Below, in pieces: positions 53,881 through 63,649 of a stretch of DNA of 64,000 nucleotides (positions are counted from its first letter, which is position 1; the number at the start of each line of letters is the position of its first letter). The notes under the pieces are model-generated. The model saw only the letters and a program-made list of their open reading frames with translations. It searched no databases and was not told where the DNA came from. Origin of the DNA: Chionoecetes opilio (Eukaryota > Arthropoda > Malacostraca > Decapoda > Majidae); assembly GCA_016584305.1 (NCBI GenBank), contig JACEEZ010010002.1:242501-306500 (forward strand), read 5' to 3'. A program made the position numbers and the translations under genes.

Positions 53881-54314
53881 GTTATTTCTCTTGTCTTATT
53901 TGCAGCTTTATTTATTTTACTTTGCTGTCACTCGCCTTTTCGTTTTCTTAGATAATCACTTCTTATGACGAAAAAGAATGTCGTACAAAATTCATTTTAA
54001 AGAAAGTTTTCCTTTAACTTAGCACTAAAAACAGACACTGTCATGCCTGCTAGGCACGACACTGTCATCTCCATGGGAAAATAAAAAGGCTGAATAACAA
54101 ATAAAAAGATACAGCCACCATAAACTTCCTAATAAGTTATCTCAGTCTGTGAAGAGCTGTCTTTTCTGCCGCCGCCTCTGCACACTCTCCCACAGCTTAT
54201 TAGAATATTTGTGATTAAATTATTTCAGGATTAAAGTGAACCTGAAAATAACTAATTACTCTTTTTCTTAAAACAATTGGTCTAAAAATCTTTCTGTCCC
54301 TGTCCTCCTCTCTC

Positions 54315-54360
54315 TCTGACTCACACACACACACACATACACACACACACACACACACAC
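54315..54360. repeat. (CA)n microsatellite
   Basis: ACACACAC run of about 45 bp. Confidence 0.95.
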
Positions 54361-54454
54361 CTTAATGAGCAAATAAGGAATATTAAGAAAATTTCTGATT
54401 TCTTGAGAAAATGAAAAATGAAGACTGTGATGACGGGAGGGCGGCGGCGGCGGC

Positions 54455-54870
54455 GGTAGTGATTGATTGGTTTAATGCCCAAAAAGGTGAATGTGCCAGC
54501 CATCAGAGGTGATATGGCACTATGGCAAAGCATAGTGAAGAGGAGGGGTTATAGAGAAATAGTGAAACGGTGAGGGAAGGGGAAGAACGGAATGTTACAG
54601 CAGGATGGTTAGGTCAGATGTAGGATGTGGATGTGTTGGAGGAAGGTTAAGTGACTCAGGGAGAAGGAGGGGAGTTCCGGGAGAATGTCCGCAAGACAGG
54701 GAGGTCGGGAAAGGGAGGACAAATGAGGGAAGGAACTGGAACGGGCAGGAGTAAGATGGGGGCAGGATATTAGGACATGTTGGACAGTGAGAGGAGCTTG
54801 ACGGGGTGTGCAGAGGAGAAGCGAGGTCGAGAGTGGAGTGCCCCAGGGGCAGGATGTGGCCACAATAATA
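54455..54870 (+). mobile_element. GTGCCAGACATCAGAGG repeat, long copy
   Basis: ATTGATTGGTTTAATGCCCA, GTGCCAGCCATCAGAGGTGA, ACAGCAGGATGGTTAGGTCA, ending near GGGGCAGGATGTGGCC. Class unknown: no TIR or poly(A) seen. Confidence 0.75.
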
Positions 54871-55194
54871 TTCCTCAAACTTCCAGCCGATGAAGAGTGC
54901 GCAAACAGTATTTACACTTGAAGATAAAACAAAATAGGATAAAATGACTAAGGAATATTGGGATCCCTCATGTCTGATTCAATCCTGTACACATTCAGTT
55001 AGGTAAGAACACACACACACACACACCACACACACACACACACACACAGTCTAAACACCAATGTTACAACAGAGAACTAACCAGCACTAAATACACAACT
55101 TTAGGTGGCTTATAAAATTAAGCCAGTTATAAAGCTTTGCTCCGGAGAACATGCATTTCTGACCAACATATCCCGGACAGCCCAGCCAGGTGGA

Positions 55195-55795
55195 GGTCTT
55201 GTTTTCTTTCTCTCCGCTGAGCAGACAGCCGTGTAGACCAGGTGAGGAGACGAGTGGTTCACACGGGACCGGTGACAGCCATGTAGACCAGGTGAGACGA
55301 GTGGTTCACACGGGACCGGTGACAGCCATGTAGACCAGGTGAGAAGAGTGGTTCACACGGGACCGGTGACAGCCGTGTGGACCAGGTGAGGAGACAAGAG
55401 GTTCACACGGGATAGGTGACGTCACTAGCCACTGTTATCTGAGCAGACAGCCGTGTGGATCAGGTGAGGAGACGAGTGGTTCACACGGGACAGGTGACAG
55501 CCGTGTGGATCAGGTGAGGAGAAGAGTGGTTCACACGGGACAGGTGACAGCCGTGTGGATCAGGTGAGGAGAAGAGTGGTTCACACGGGACCGGTGACAG
55601 CCGTGTGGATCAGGTGAGGAGAAGAGTGGTTCACACGGGACAGGTGACAGCCGTGTGGATCAGGTGAGAAGAGTGGTTCACACTGGACAGGTGACAGCAC
55701 TAACCACTGTTATCTGAGCAGACAGCCGTGTGGACCAGGTGAAGAGACGAGAGGTTCACACGGGACAGGTGACAGCACTAGCCACTGTTGACTTT
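55195..55795. repeat. About 50 bp minisatellite, about 12 copies
   Basis: Unit GTGACAGCCGTGTGGATCAG plus GTGAGGAGAAGAGTGGTTCA plus CACGGGACAG; a higher-order spacer (CACTAGCCACTGTTATCTGA) occurs three times. Confidence 0.95.
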
Positions 55796-55849
55796 TACTG
55801 ATGCACTGACGGCTGAATCATGGCTCTTGTCACACACACTTACTAATAA

Positions 55850-56142
55850 ATGCTTGTTTTGGTGTGTCTGTGTTATTCATCCATGGTCTTGTCCACGTAA
55901 GCTGACTCGCGGTCGCCAGTTTTACCCTCCTGGTGTGAGCTTGGAGCTCATTATTACCAATCTTAGGGTAATGCTGGGACCTCACACACCACACACCCCC
56001 ATCCTCTTGCTCAACCTCATCCCCTTGCTTACAGGGACAGTAACCGCCCAAAATTGTCAGTGAAAAATCCCCGTGAGCAGTGAGGATTCGAACCGGCTAC
56101 CACAGAATGGAAGGCCAGCGCACTATCCACTGGAACATCGGG
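55850..56142 (-). mobile_element. tRNA-derived SINE
   Basis: Minus strand: GTTCCAGTGGATAGTGCGCT (A-box region), B-box CGGTTCGAATCCTCA, then a body with AGCTCCAAGCTCACACCAGG. Not a tRNA gene: no acceptor-stem pairing. Confidence 0.82.
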
Positions 56143-56210
56143 ACGGTGAATTTGTGCATGAATGTCAATGTGAGTGTGTGTGTGTCCCTGTGTGTGTGTG
56201 TGACCTGCAT

Positions 56211-56434
56211 TCAGCCTTCATCCACCTCCATGGACACACTCATGAAATGGCTCATGTCCAGGGAGGGGTTGGGGATGGCCACGTCGGGACAGATGGCGGC
56301 CAGACCGATGTTGCCCAAGCTGAGGTTGGCGAGGTTCAGCATGCCGCCCGTCACGTCTCCGTTGTACACCATGGCGGCCGACACAGAGGGGTAGGCGGAC
56401 TTCCTCCCCCCCTCACACAGGCCCATGTGACGTG
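56211..56434 (-). CDS. ZNF280/POGZ-like last exon
   Basis: Acceptor TTCCCTGTCCAG; ARHMGLCEGGRKSAYPS completes a C2HC-type finger, then a hydrophobic LANLSLGNIGLAAI segment and acidic end SMEVDEG, TGA at 56213-56211. Confidence 0.85.
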
Positions 56435-58559
56435 CTGGACAGGGAAACAAGGATGAATATCTTAATATAAAAAAAATATAAAAAAAAACCCAGATCCTTA
56501 TGAATCACCAGGAATACAATCACAAGATCTCTTTATGTTACAAGAGTGGAGACAAAGTACTTGAAGTGATGTGTGAGTTTAGTGCGCTGTATCATAAAAT
56601 CAAGATACAGGATCATCAAATGCAATGAGAATGATGGAAGGAAAGTTAAAACACATCTGAACTGAGCACTTCCATTAATACAGTTGTGTATTCATATGTA
56701 CCGTAAATTGCGGCGTATAAGTCGACCAGGCGTACAAGTCGACCTCATGATTATTAGCTCAAGATTACGGGTCAGGCCTATACTTGCCGTATAAGTCGGC
56801 CCCAAAAATAGGGTAGGCTGCTGGTAGGCCAAAGCTTACAAAGTCTTTACCCCCGTAGTGTATGGTCACCATATATTTGTAGATCTGAATTAGCGGTTGT
56901 ATTGTTAGAGTGTGAGGCACCATGAGTTGAGCGGACAGCGCTGGCGCTCGGCGAGCAGCCGGGCAGTTGTTGTTGTTGTAGTTGTCTGAGTGGCCGCTTG
57001 GGTTCAGTGGCATTCCCGGTCAGTTGTTTACAATCTGTGTATCAGCTGTTGGAAACAGCCTATGGTTTTGTGTTGATATAAACTGAATTTATATTATTAT
57101 TTAATTATTTATATATTAATCTGTGTGTTAAATATGTAAAGTAAGTAAGTTCACCGAACACAAGTTTTAGTTGGAAATATTTGTGGTAACCTGCGGGAGT
57201 TAGGGTGAGTGGTGTACAGCGATTGTTAGTAGTGCTGATCCACGTGTTTGCCACTCGGCGGTAAAGGTTCGCATTTTATCCTGGCAGTATAAGTCGACCC
57301 CGAGTTATGGAGAGATTTTTTCAGGGTCAAAGAGTGGACTTGTACGCCGCCATTTAGGGTATGTATGGATCAAGGCATATGGAAGGATAGGGATGAAGCA
57401 TTTAGTGCATATAGAGAAACTGTTAAATGTATTTGTGGACTGTAGATGTACGGCTGAATACATGAAATAAGTACATGTCCTAGTGGCTGACAGATAACTT
57501 GGCATCCTCAAGGGCCAGGCCAGCACTCACCTAGGTGGTTGCCGCTTTTGGTGCTGAAGCCACAGATGCAGAAGAGCGCCTTGGGGAGGGTGACGGGGTG
57601 GCCCAGCTTGTAGTGGCCCTTCTTGGCGCGGCCCTGGGGGTGGAAGGACTCCGAGTGCTTGACGATCATGTTGCGACAGCACGTGGCAAAGCTGCAGCGC
57701 GTGCACTTCATGTAGGACCTGTGGCAACAACAACAACAACACGTGAGTTATACACTTCATGTAGGACCTGTGGCAACAACAACAATAACACGTGAGTTAT
57801 ACACTTCATGTAGGACCTGTGGCAACAACAACAACAATAACACGTGAGTTATACACTTCATGTAGGACCTGTGGCAACAACAACACGTGAGTTATACACT
57901 TCATGTAGGACCTGTGGCAATAACAACAACAACACTTGAGTTATACACTTCATGTAGGACCTGTGGCAACAACAACAACACGTGAGTTATACACTTCATG
58001 TAGGACCTGTGGCAACAACAACAACAGCAACACGTGAGTTATACACTTCATGTTGGACCTGTGGCAACAACAACACGTGAGTTATACACTTCATGTAGGA
58101 CCTGTGGCAACAACAACAACAACAACAACACGTGAGTTATACACTTCATGTAGGACCTGTGGCAACAACAACACGTGAGTTATACACTTCATGTAGGACC
58201 TGTGGCAACAACAACAACAACACGTGCATTAAAGAGTAACCATCTCACTGCACACTGTCTCTCATCTCCAGTAACCTCCATGCTGCCCCCTTGTTTCATA
58301 TTAATAAGTAGGTAAGCCGAGTTCATATTAAAAAAAGTTCATATTGTCCTATCATGTCATCATATCATAAAGTCCACTGAGTTCATATTACAAAAAATAG
58401 TAAATAATATATAAATCTAAATAAAACTCCCAGCGCCTTATGAATCACCAGGAATATAAACACAAGATATCTTTCTGTTACAAGAGTGGAGAAAACCTAT
58501 TTGAAGTTTTGTTAAAAAAAAAAAAAAAAAAATCTAAATAAAACCAGATTCTTATGGGG

Positions 58560-58601
<42 letters not shown>

Positions 58602-60691
58602 TTATGATGCCACGAAGAATATGAACACTAGATTTCTTTCTGTTACGAGAGTGGCGACAGATAACGTACTTGAAGTGATGTGTGAGTTCAAATTTAAAAG
58701 AAGTCAGTCAAAATAAAAATTTCAGATCCTTATGAATGACTAGGAATAAAATGCAATAATAATAGAACTGGTTACTGTATCAAATATAAACACACACAAG
58801 ATCTCTTTCTGTTACAAGAGTGTTGACAACTTACAGAAAGTGATGTGTGAGGGAGAAGTTACTCAACACAAGAATAAAAGAACTGTCGTAAAGAACACAC
58901 AAGAATAAAAACACCAGATCTCTTAACCCCTTGAGGCCCAGAACGTAATTTCCATTGTAATTTGGGTACCATTAGATGATTTTTAGTGACTATAAGCAAT
59001 ATTTTATAGCTATGACCTGTTTAGTATCCTAGTCGACTAGTTAATTTGGTATATTCAGTGACTTTTTCGTAATTTATGGCTAACAACAGACAATTTCATA
59101 TAGCAAAGGAAAGATCTGGGCGTGAAGGGGTTAATGTTTCAAGAGTAACGGCAATGTTAGTAATGTAAGAATAAACAATAACAATAATAAATAGAAATAT
59201 ATATAAAATAATAAGAAATAACAATAACAGTAATGGCAACAACGTACTTGAAGTGATGTGAGAGTGAGAAGTTACTGCCACACTCCAGACACTTGTGGTC
59301 ACTGGTGTCGTTCAGGGTGAAGGAGTGCCACTCCAGGGTGGAGGAGAGGGCCATGGGAGGGCCAATGTCCATGGAGTTGCTGGCCGGGTTCACACTGTTG
59401 ACCTGGCGCTTGATCCAGGGACGGAACACTATGCGGTTCTGTCCAGACGGAATCTTGTACCGCTGCAGCCCTGGAATGACGGCACATGCATAGGAACATA
59501 AGAAGGCAAGGGAATGCAAGGCAAGGCAAGGGAAGGGGAGGCAAGGGAAGAGAAGAGAAGGGAAGGGAAGGGAAGGGCAGGGAAGGGAAGGGAAGGCAAG
59601 GGCAGGGAAGGGAAGAACATAAGAACATAAGAAAATAAGGAAGCTACAAGAAACTGTGAGACCTACATGAGGTAGTTCCTGTTACTTAACACTACCTACA
59701 TCCACCTCTCTTTTAAAGCTCCCTAATGACTCCGCACTAACTACCTGTCTACTGAGACCATTCCAATCATTCACCACTCTATTTGTGAACCAGTTTCTCC
59801 CTATTTCTTTTTTAAATCTACACTTTTCCAGCTTGAATCTGTTACTTCTTGTTCTACCCTGGTTAATACCCGTAAGAACTTTTCCTACATCGCCTTTATT
59901 GTATCCCTTAACCACTAACCACTAACCAGAGAAGGCTACTATTTACCCTGGTTACTAGTGCAGTGAAAGGCTTTGATCTAATTATGTTCATTACTCTATA
60001 CATGTTTTACGTAACTATCATTGTTTTTGAGTTAAGAAAAATATGATTAAAAAAATACTCTAAGGTGGTACCCAGGAGCAATGGCATTAGGAGTATTAAT
60101 TGAAGGAAGATATATTTACCCTGAGAAGGTACTTAAAGCTCACCTGGGAAGCCGACGCGAGTGACGTGATCTTTCTTCTTGTGATCGTCTCGGAGGAACG
60201 CACTGTAAAAGTTGAGCTGGCACTGTTTGCACCGCGCCTGCTGGTGTGTGTGTCTCTGTGAGGGAAGGCGCAGGGCTATAATCAGATCCATTAACAGTAT
60301 AACATCATATTAACCCCTTGAGGCCCAGAACGTAATTTTCATTGTAATTTGGGTACCATTAGCTAGGTTTTAGTGATTATAAGCAATATTTTATAGCTAT
60401 GACCTGTTTAGTATCCTTGTCCACAGGTTAATTTGGTATATTGTTACTTTTTGTCATTTTAGGGCTCCACAACATACACTTTTTTATAACAAAGGAAACA
60501 TCTGGGCGTGAAGGGGTTAACAATACATCATATATTAACAAGGGAAGTTGATACACAGCAGCTACAAAGACCAGGTTATATCCTAGCTATCTGAGGTAAA
60601 GAGGTATCTGAGGTAAACTAAAAGTACAATACAACAATCTTATTTTATTATCTAAGACTTGTCGTGCGTGCGTGCGTGCGTGGGTGGGTGT

Positions 60692-60737
<46 letters not shown>

Positions 60738-61044
60738 GCGTGTGCGTATGCGCGTTTTACCTGCAAGTGCTGATACATGCGTTGGGAGAAGGAGTTGCTG
60801 GTGGCTGGGCTGATGGACTTGACAACCAGGCAGAAATGGCACTGCACGTACGAGGTGTTCTTGTGCTCCTGTGGGATGAAGGCAGGACAGTGAACATTAA
60901 AGGTCTCATCATAATCATCACTGGGATTAGAACATAAGCACATAAGAAAATAAAGAAGCTACAAGAGGCCGTGACCTCCTTATAACAATGTCCCTCCCTC
61001 CTTACAACAATGTCCTCCTACTACTACTACTACCACGACTTCTT

Positions 61045-61078
<34 letters not shown>

Positions 61079-61185
61079 CACGACTTCTTCTACTTCTTCT
61101 ACTACTACTACTACTACTACTCCTTACAACAATGTCCCTCCCTCCTTACAACAATGTCCTACTACTACTACTACCACGACTTCTT

Positions 61186-61229
<44 letters not shown>

Positions 61230-61260
61230 GCTACTACTACTACTACTACCACGACTTCTT

Positions 61261-61309
<49 letters not shown>

Positions 61310-61664
61310 CACACTTCTCCCTACTATCCTACTACTACTACCAACGACTTCTTCTCTACACTTCTACCTCCACTACTACTACTACTACTACTACTACTAA
61401 CTACTACTACTACTACTACCACGACTTCTTCTCTTACTACTACTACTACTTACTACTACATACTACTACCACTCTACTACTACTACTACTACACACTACT
61501 ACTCTATACTACTACCACGACTTCTCTACTACTACTACTACTACTACTACCACGACTTCTTCTACTATACTACTACTACTACACTACTACTACTACTACA
61601 TACTACCTAACTACTACTACTACTTACCACGATTCTCCTACTACTACTACTACACAGACTTCTT

Positions 61665-61703
<39 letters not shown>

Positions 61704-62409
61704 TACTACTACTACTACTACCACACTACTTCTTCTACTACTACTACTACTACTACCACGACTTCTTCTACTACTACTACTACTACTACCACGACTTCTT
61801 CTACTACTACTACTACTCTTACCATACTCTTACTACTACATTCTCTACTACTACTACCACGACTTTCTATTCTTACTACTACTTACTAACTACTACTACC
61901 ACGACTTCTTCTACTACTACTACTACTCCTTACAGCAATGTCCCTCCCTCCTTACAACAATGTCCTCCTACTACTACTACCACGACTTCTACTACTACTA
62001 CTCACCGTGTTGAAGTGGTCGATGAGGCTGTAGAAGATGGAGGTGACAAAGTAGCACACATCACAGCGGTAGGGCAGCTCACTCTCATAGTGCTTCTTGG
62101 CCATGTGGTTCACCAGGTTAAACTCGTTGCTGAACCCGACAGTGCAAATGCGGCACCATATAAATCTACTGTCTGTATGCATGTGTTTCTGCGGAAGGAG
62201 AGAAAGCAGAAATACATAAGAACATAAGAAGATAAGGAAGCTACAAGAGGCCGCGAGACCTACACGAGGTAGTTCCTGTAGATTATATAATTGTATAGTT
62301 GACGCAAATCTCTGTTGTTTTTGCCTTGGTGAAACTAAAATAAGTCCATAAAAGATTCATTGTAAGTGTGTTTGTTTTGACTCAGTATGATGTCTTCTTT
62401 TTGCTTCTA

Positions 62410-62443
<34 letters not shown>

Positions 62444-63649
62444 AGACAAGATTTTCAGATGGAGTCAACTATGGGAAATGGAGTTTACTGCTAAAAAGTT
62501 TAAAGTGATGGAAGTGGGCAGTAGCAAAAAGAGACAGAGAGGAAAGTATTCGATGGGAAATGAATGGATAATCAAAACAAAGGTCGAAAAAGATCTGGGA
62601 GTAAAAAAAAAATGCATTTAATTTTTTTTTTTTTTTTAAAAGAAGCAAGTGAGGGGTTTGTGTGTCTGCCTTACCACTCTTTGATGGAAGATCTTCTTTT
62701 CGTCGTTGGTGAAGTGGTCCGTGCAGTAGTCGCAGCACATCTTGGTGTCCCCGTAGGGCGCCGTGCGACTCAGGTGCAGCTTGAGGTGACTGTAGAAATC
62801 AATGTTGTTTTCACACACCACCTGGGAAGGAAGGAGAGGCACCGGGGTTACAATAGAACATAAAACCAAGGATGGACACATACACACTTCTACAATGGGT
62901 CATTATAACCACCATCATGTGTGTCATTACCACTAAAGATCATCATTGCTGTTATTGTCACTGTTGACCAAGTTGAAGAAGACCTATGAAGCGATACTCA
63001 GCGACAAAGGTCACAAGAAGAAGAAGATTTCCACTCCCAAACTTTAACTCAACAAAACCTTACCGAGCATATATGGCAGACAAATCTGGTGGTGTTAATT
63101 TCCCGGCCCAGCGTGGCGTCGCCCTGGATCTGTCCGTAGTAGAAAGGTTCCAGTTCAATGGAGTCTTGCTGGGAGTTGACGGGTGCGACGACCTTGGCGG
63201 CGGGCGCGGCGGCCGAGGGTGGCCTGGGCCGGCAGAAATAGGACGCGTGAATACATAACACAACATGAGACAATCATCAAACATAACACATAAGATAACA
63301 TATCACATAAAGATAACATAAGACAATCATCAAAATGTTCTGGCAGATTCAAACTGGAAAAATGTAGATTTAAAAAAGAAATAGGGAAAAACTGGTTCAC
63401 AAATAGGGTGCTGAATGATTGGAATGGTCTCAGTTGTCAGGCGGTCAGTGCGGAGTCAATAGGGAGTTTTAAAAGGAGGCTGGATAAATTCATGGATGAG
63501 GATGAAAGGTGGATGTAGGTAGTGTTAAGTAACAGGAACTCCTCCTCTGCTACCACTACGTACACAGATACACACAGGCACAATACTTACGCTGCCATGC
63601 GATGAGCCGTGAGCAGCACTTTGTTGTTGTGATCCAAGGGAGTTGTGGC
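56211..63649 (-). CDS. ZNF280/POGZ-like multi-C2H2 zinc-finger protein, C-terminal 467 residues; 5' part off the right edge
   Basis: Nine phase-consistent exons: 63591-63649, 63064-63223, 62675-62821, 62006-62188, 60761-60868, 60144-60255, 59248-59470, 57531-57718 and 56211-56434. Seen: fingers CHICS...SHLKLH, CCDYCTDHF, CRICTVGFSNEFNLVNHMAKKH, LPYRCDVCYFVTSIFYSLIDH, VQCHFCLVVKSIS...QHLQRH, CKQCQLNFYSAFLRDDHKKKDH, then LQRYKIPSGQNRI, and later KCLECGSNFSLSHHFK, CTRCSFATCCRNMIVKH and CICGFSTKSGNHLARHMGLC. The order (finger, PYxCxVC finger, CxFCLKV-type finger, CxxCxLxF finger, LxxxPxG linker) is that of the ZNF280/POGZ block. Those proteins are nuclear chromatin factors; Drosophila Row/Woc are possible relatives. 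Orthology not settled. C-terminus: acidic SMEVDEG. Confidence 0.8.
56701..57359. mobile_element. 659 bp TA-flanked TIR element
   Basis: Left CCGTAAATTGCGGCGTATAA, right (reverse complement) CCCTAAATGGCGGCGTACAA, TA on both sides. Related in end style to 29988-30538. In the last intron of the ZNF280/POGZ-like gene. Confidence 0.8.
57531..57718 (-). CDS. ZNF280/POGZ-like exon, CTRCSF and CICGFST fingers
   Basis: Acceptor GTTGCCACAG, donor GTGAGT, 188 nt. CTRCSFATCCRNMIVKHSES and CICGFSTKSGNHL. About eleven extra copies of the acceptor lie in tandem upstream. Confidence 0.85.
57719..58225. repeat. About 45-52 bp tandem repeat carrying the splice acceptor, about 11 copies
   Basis: Each unit on the gene strand has GTTGTTGCCACAGGTCCTAC followed by ATGAAGTGTATAACTCACGT, i.e. 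the acceptor and first 15 bp of the 57531-57718 exon; the variable part is (CAA)n. Confidence 0.96.
58240..58920. repeat. Degenerate internal repeats and poly(A) tracts
   Basis: AAGATCTCTTTCTGTTACAA-type blocks recur at about 56525, 58465, 58630 and 58797; poly(A) of 19 and about 39 bp at 58512 and 58560. Confidence 0.7.
58924..59134 (+). mobile_element. TTAA-flanked MITE, piggyBac-like
   Basis: TTAACCCCTTGAGGCCCAGA to GGGCGTGAAGGGGTTAA. Confidence 0.8.
59248..59470 (-). CDS. ZNF280/POGZ-like exon, LxxxPSG linker and CLECG finger
   Basis: Acceptor GTCATTCCAG, donor GTACGT, 223 nt, phase 2 out. LQRYKIPSGQNRIVFRPW parallels LEGLPPGTKVTIR; ends KCLECGSNFSLSHHF. Confidence 0.82.
59490..59910 (-). 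mobile_element. CR1/Rex-like LINE 3' end with expanded GGGAA tail
   Basis: Tail ACATAAGAAGGCAAGG expands into (AGGGAAGGGA)n at 59510-59605, then AAGAACATAAGAAAATAAGG and the RT C-terminus ([24 protein letters not shown]). 20 bp upstream of an acceptor. Confidence 0.85.
60144..60255 (-). CDS. ZNF280/POGZ-like exon, CKQCQLNF finger
   Basis: Acceptor TCCCTCACAG, donor GTGAGC, 112 nt. RHTHQQARCKQCQLNFYSAF then a basic DDHKKKDH, the counterpart of the CNKCRLQF finger. Confidence 0.85.
60312..60520 (+). mobile_element. TTAA-flanked MITE, piggyBac-like
   Basis: TTAACCCCTTGAGGCCCAGA to GGGCGTGAAGGGGTTAA. Confidence 0.8.
60662..60752. repeat. (TG)n/(CGTG)n microsatellite
   Basis: Starts 8 bp from the donor of the 60761-60868 exon. 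Confidence 0.95.
60761..60868 (-). CDS. ZNF280/POGZ-like exon, CHFCLVVKSIS finger
   Basis: Acceptor CATCCCACAG, donor GTAAAA, 108 nt, phase 0/0. EHKNTSYVQCHFCLVVK corresponds to the ...LCPFCLKV finger of ZNF280 proteins. Confidence 0.85.
60926..60976 (-). mobile_element. LINE 3' tail fragment
   Basis: AACATAAGCACATAAGAAAA then AAGAAGCTACAAGAGGCCGT; about 60 bp from the acceptor at 60868. Confidence 0.75.
60980..62000. repeat. (TAC)n array with higher-order structure, abutting a donor
   Basis: ACTACTACTACC, ACGACTTCTTCT and CTCCTTACAACAATGTCC words alternate. The array runs up to the donor at 62005 (GTGAGTAGTAGTAG on the gene strand). Single-base interruptions are frequent between 61310 and 61880. 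Long Leu/Tyr/Thr ORFs are repeat artefacts. Confidence 0.96.
62006..62188 (-). CDS. ZNF280/POGZ-like exon, two fingers
   Basis: Acceptor CCTTCCGCAG, donor GTGAGT, 183 nt, phase 0/0. CRICTVGFSNEFNLVNHMAKKH, then LPYRCDVCYFVTSIFYSLID. The donor leads directly into a kilobase of GTA repeats. Confidence 0.85.
62212..62282 (-). mobile_element. LINE 3' tail fragment
   Basis: ATACATAAGAACATAAGAAG and GGAAGCTACAAGAGGCCGCG; 27 bp upstream of the acceptor at 62188. Confidence 0.8.
62283..62640. other. Intronic DNA with (CA)n and poly(A)/(T)
   Basis: (CA)16 at 62409-62441 and A9/T15 runs near 62604-62637; nothing else seen. Confidence 0.5.
62675..62821 (-). CDS. ZNF280/POGZ-like exon, finger SHLKLH and CCDYC
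   Basis: Acceptor CTTCCCAG, donor GTAAGG, 147 nt, phase 0/0. VVCENNIDFYSHLKLH closes a finger; CCDYCTDHFTNDEKKIFHQR opens another. Confidence 0.82.
63064..63223 (-). CDS. ZNF280/POGZ-like exon, Ala/Pro linker and first Cys pair
   Basis: Acceptor CCGGCCCAG, donor GTAAGG, 160 nt. Ends TTRFVCHICS, the Cys pair of a finger completed by SHLKLH in the next exon. Confidence 0.78.
63330..63543 (+). mobile_element. CR1/Rex-like LINE, 3' part without tail, antisense to host gene
   Basis: Reads [20 protein letters not shown] and FKRRLDKFMDEDERWM in plus frame; ends at AACAGGAACT, before the terminal GTAGGTCTC...TTCTTATG part. Confidence 0.82.
63591..63649 (-). CDS. ZNF280/POGZ-like, most 5' exon in window
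   Basis: Acceptor TCTCCCCCAG, donor GTAAGTATT, 59 nt. The frame required by the next exon reads ATTPLDHNNKVLLTAHRMA. Weakest exon of the set: no motif, called on splice signals and phase. Confidence 0.55.

Noticed and set aside
55850..56142. tRNA gene
   Set aside because: A- and B-box text is present but the flanks do not pair as an acceptor stem and a long SINE body follows.
60988..62227. 405- and 341-codon plus ORFs of Tyr/Leu/Thr
   Set aside because: Translation of a (TAC)n array, antisense to the zinc-finger gene; no domain and no start context.
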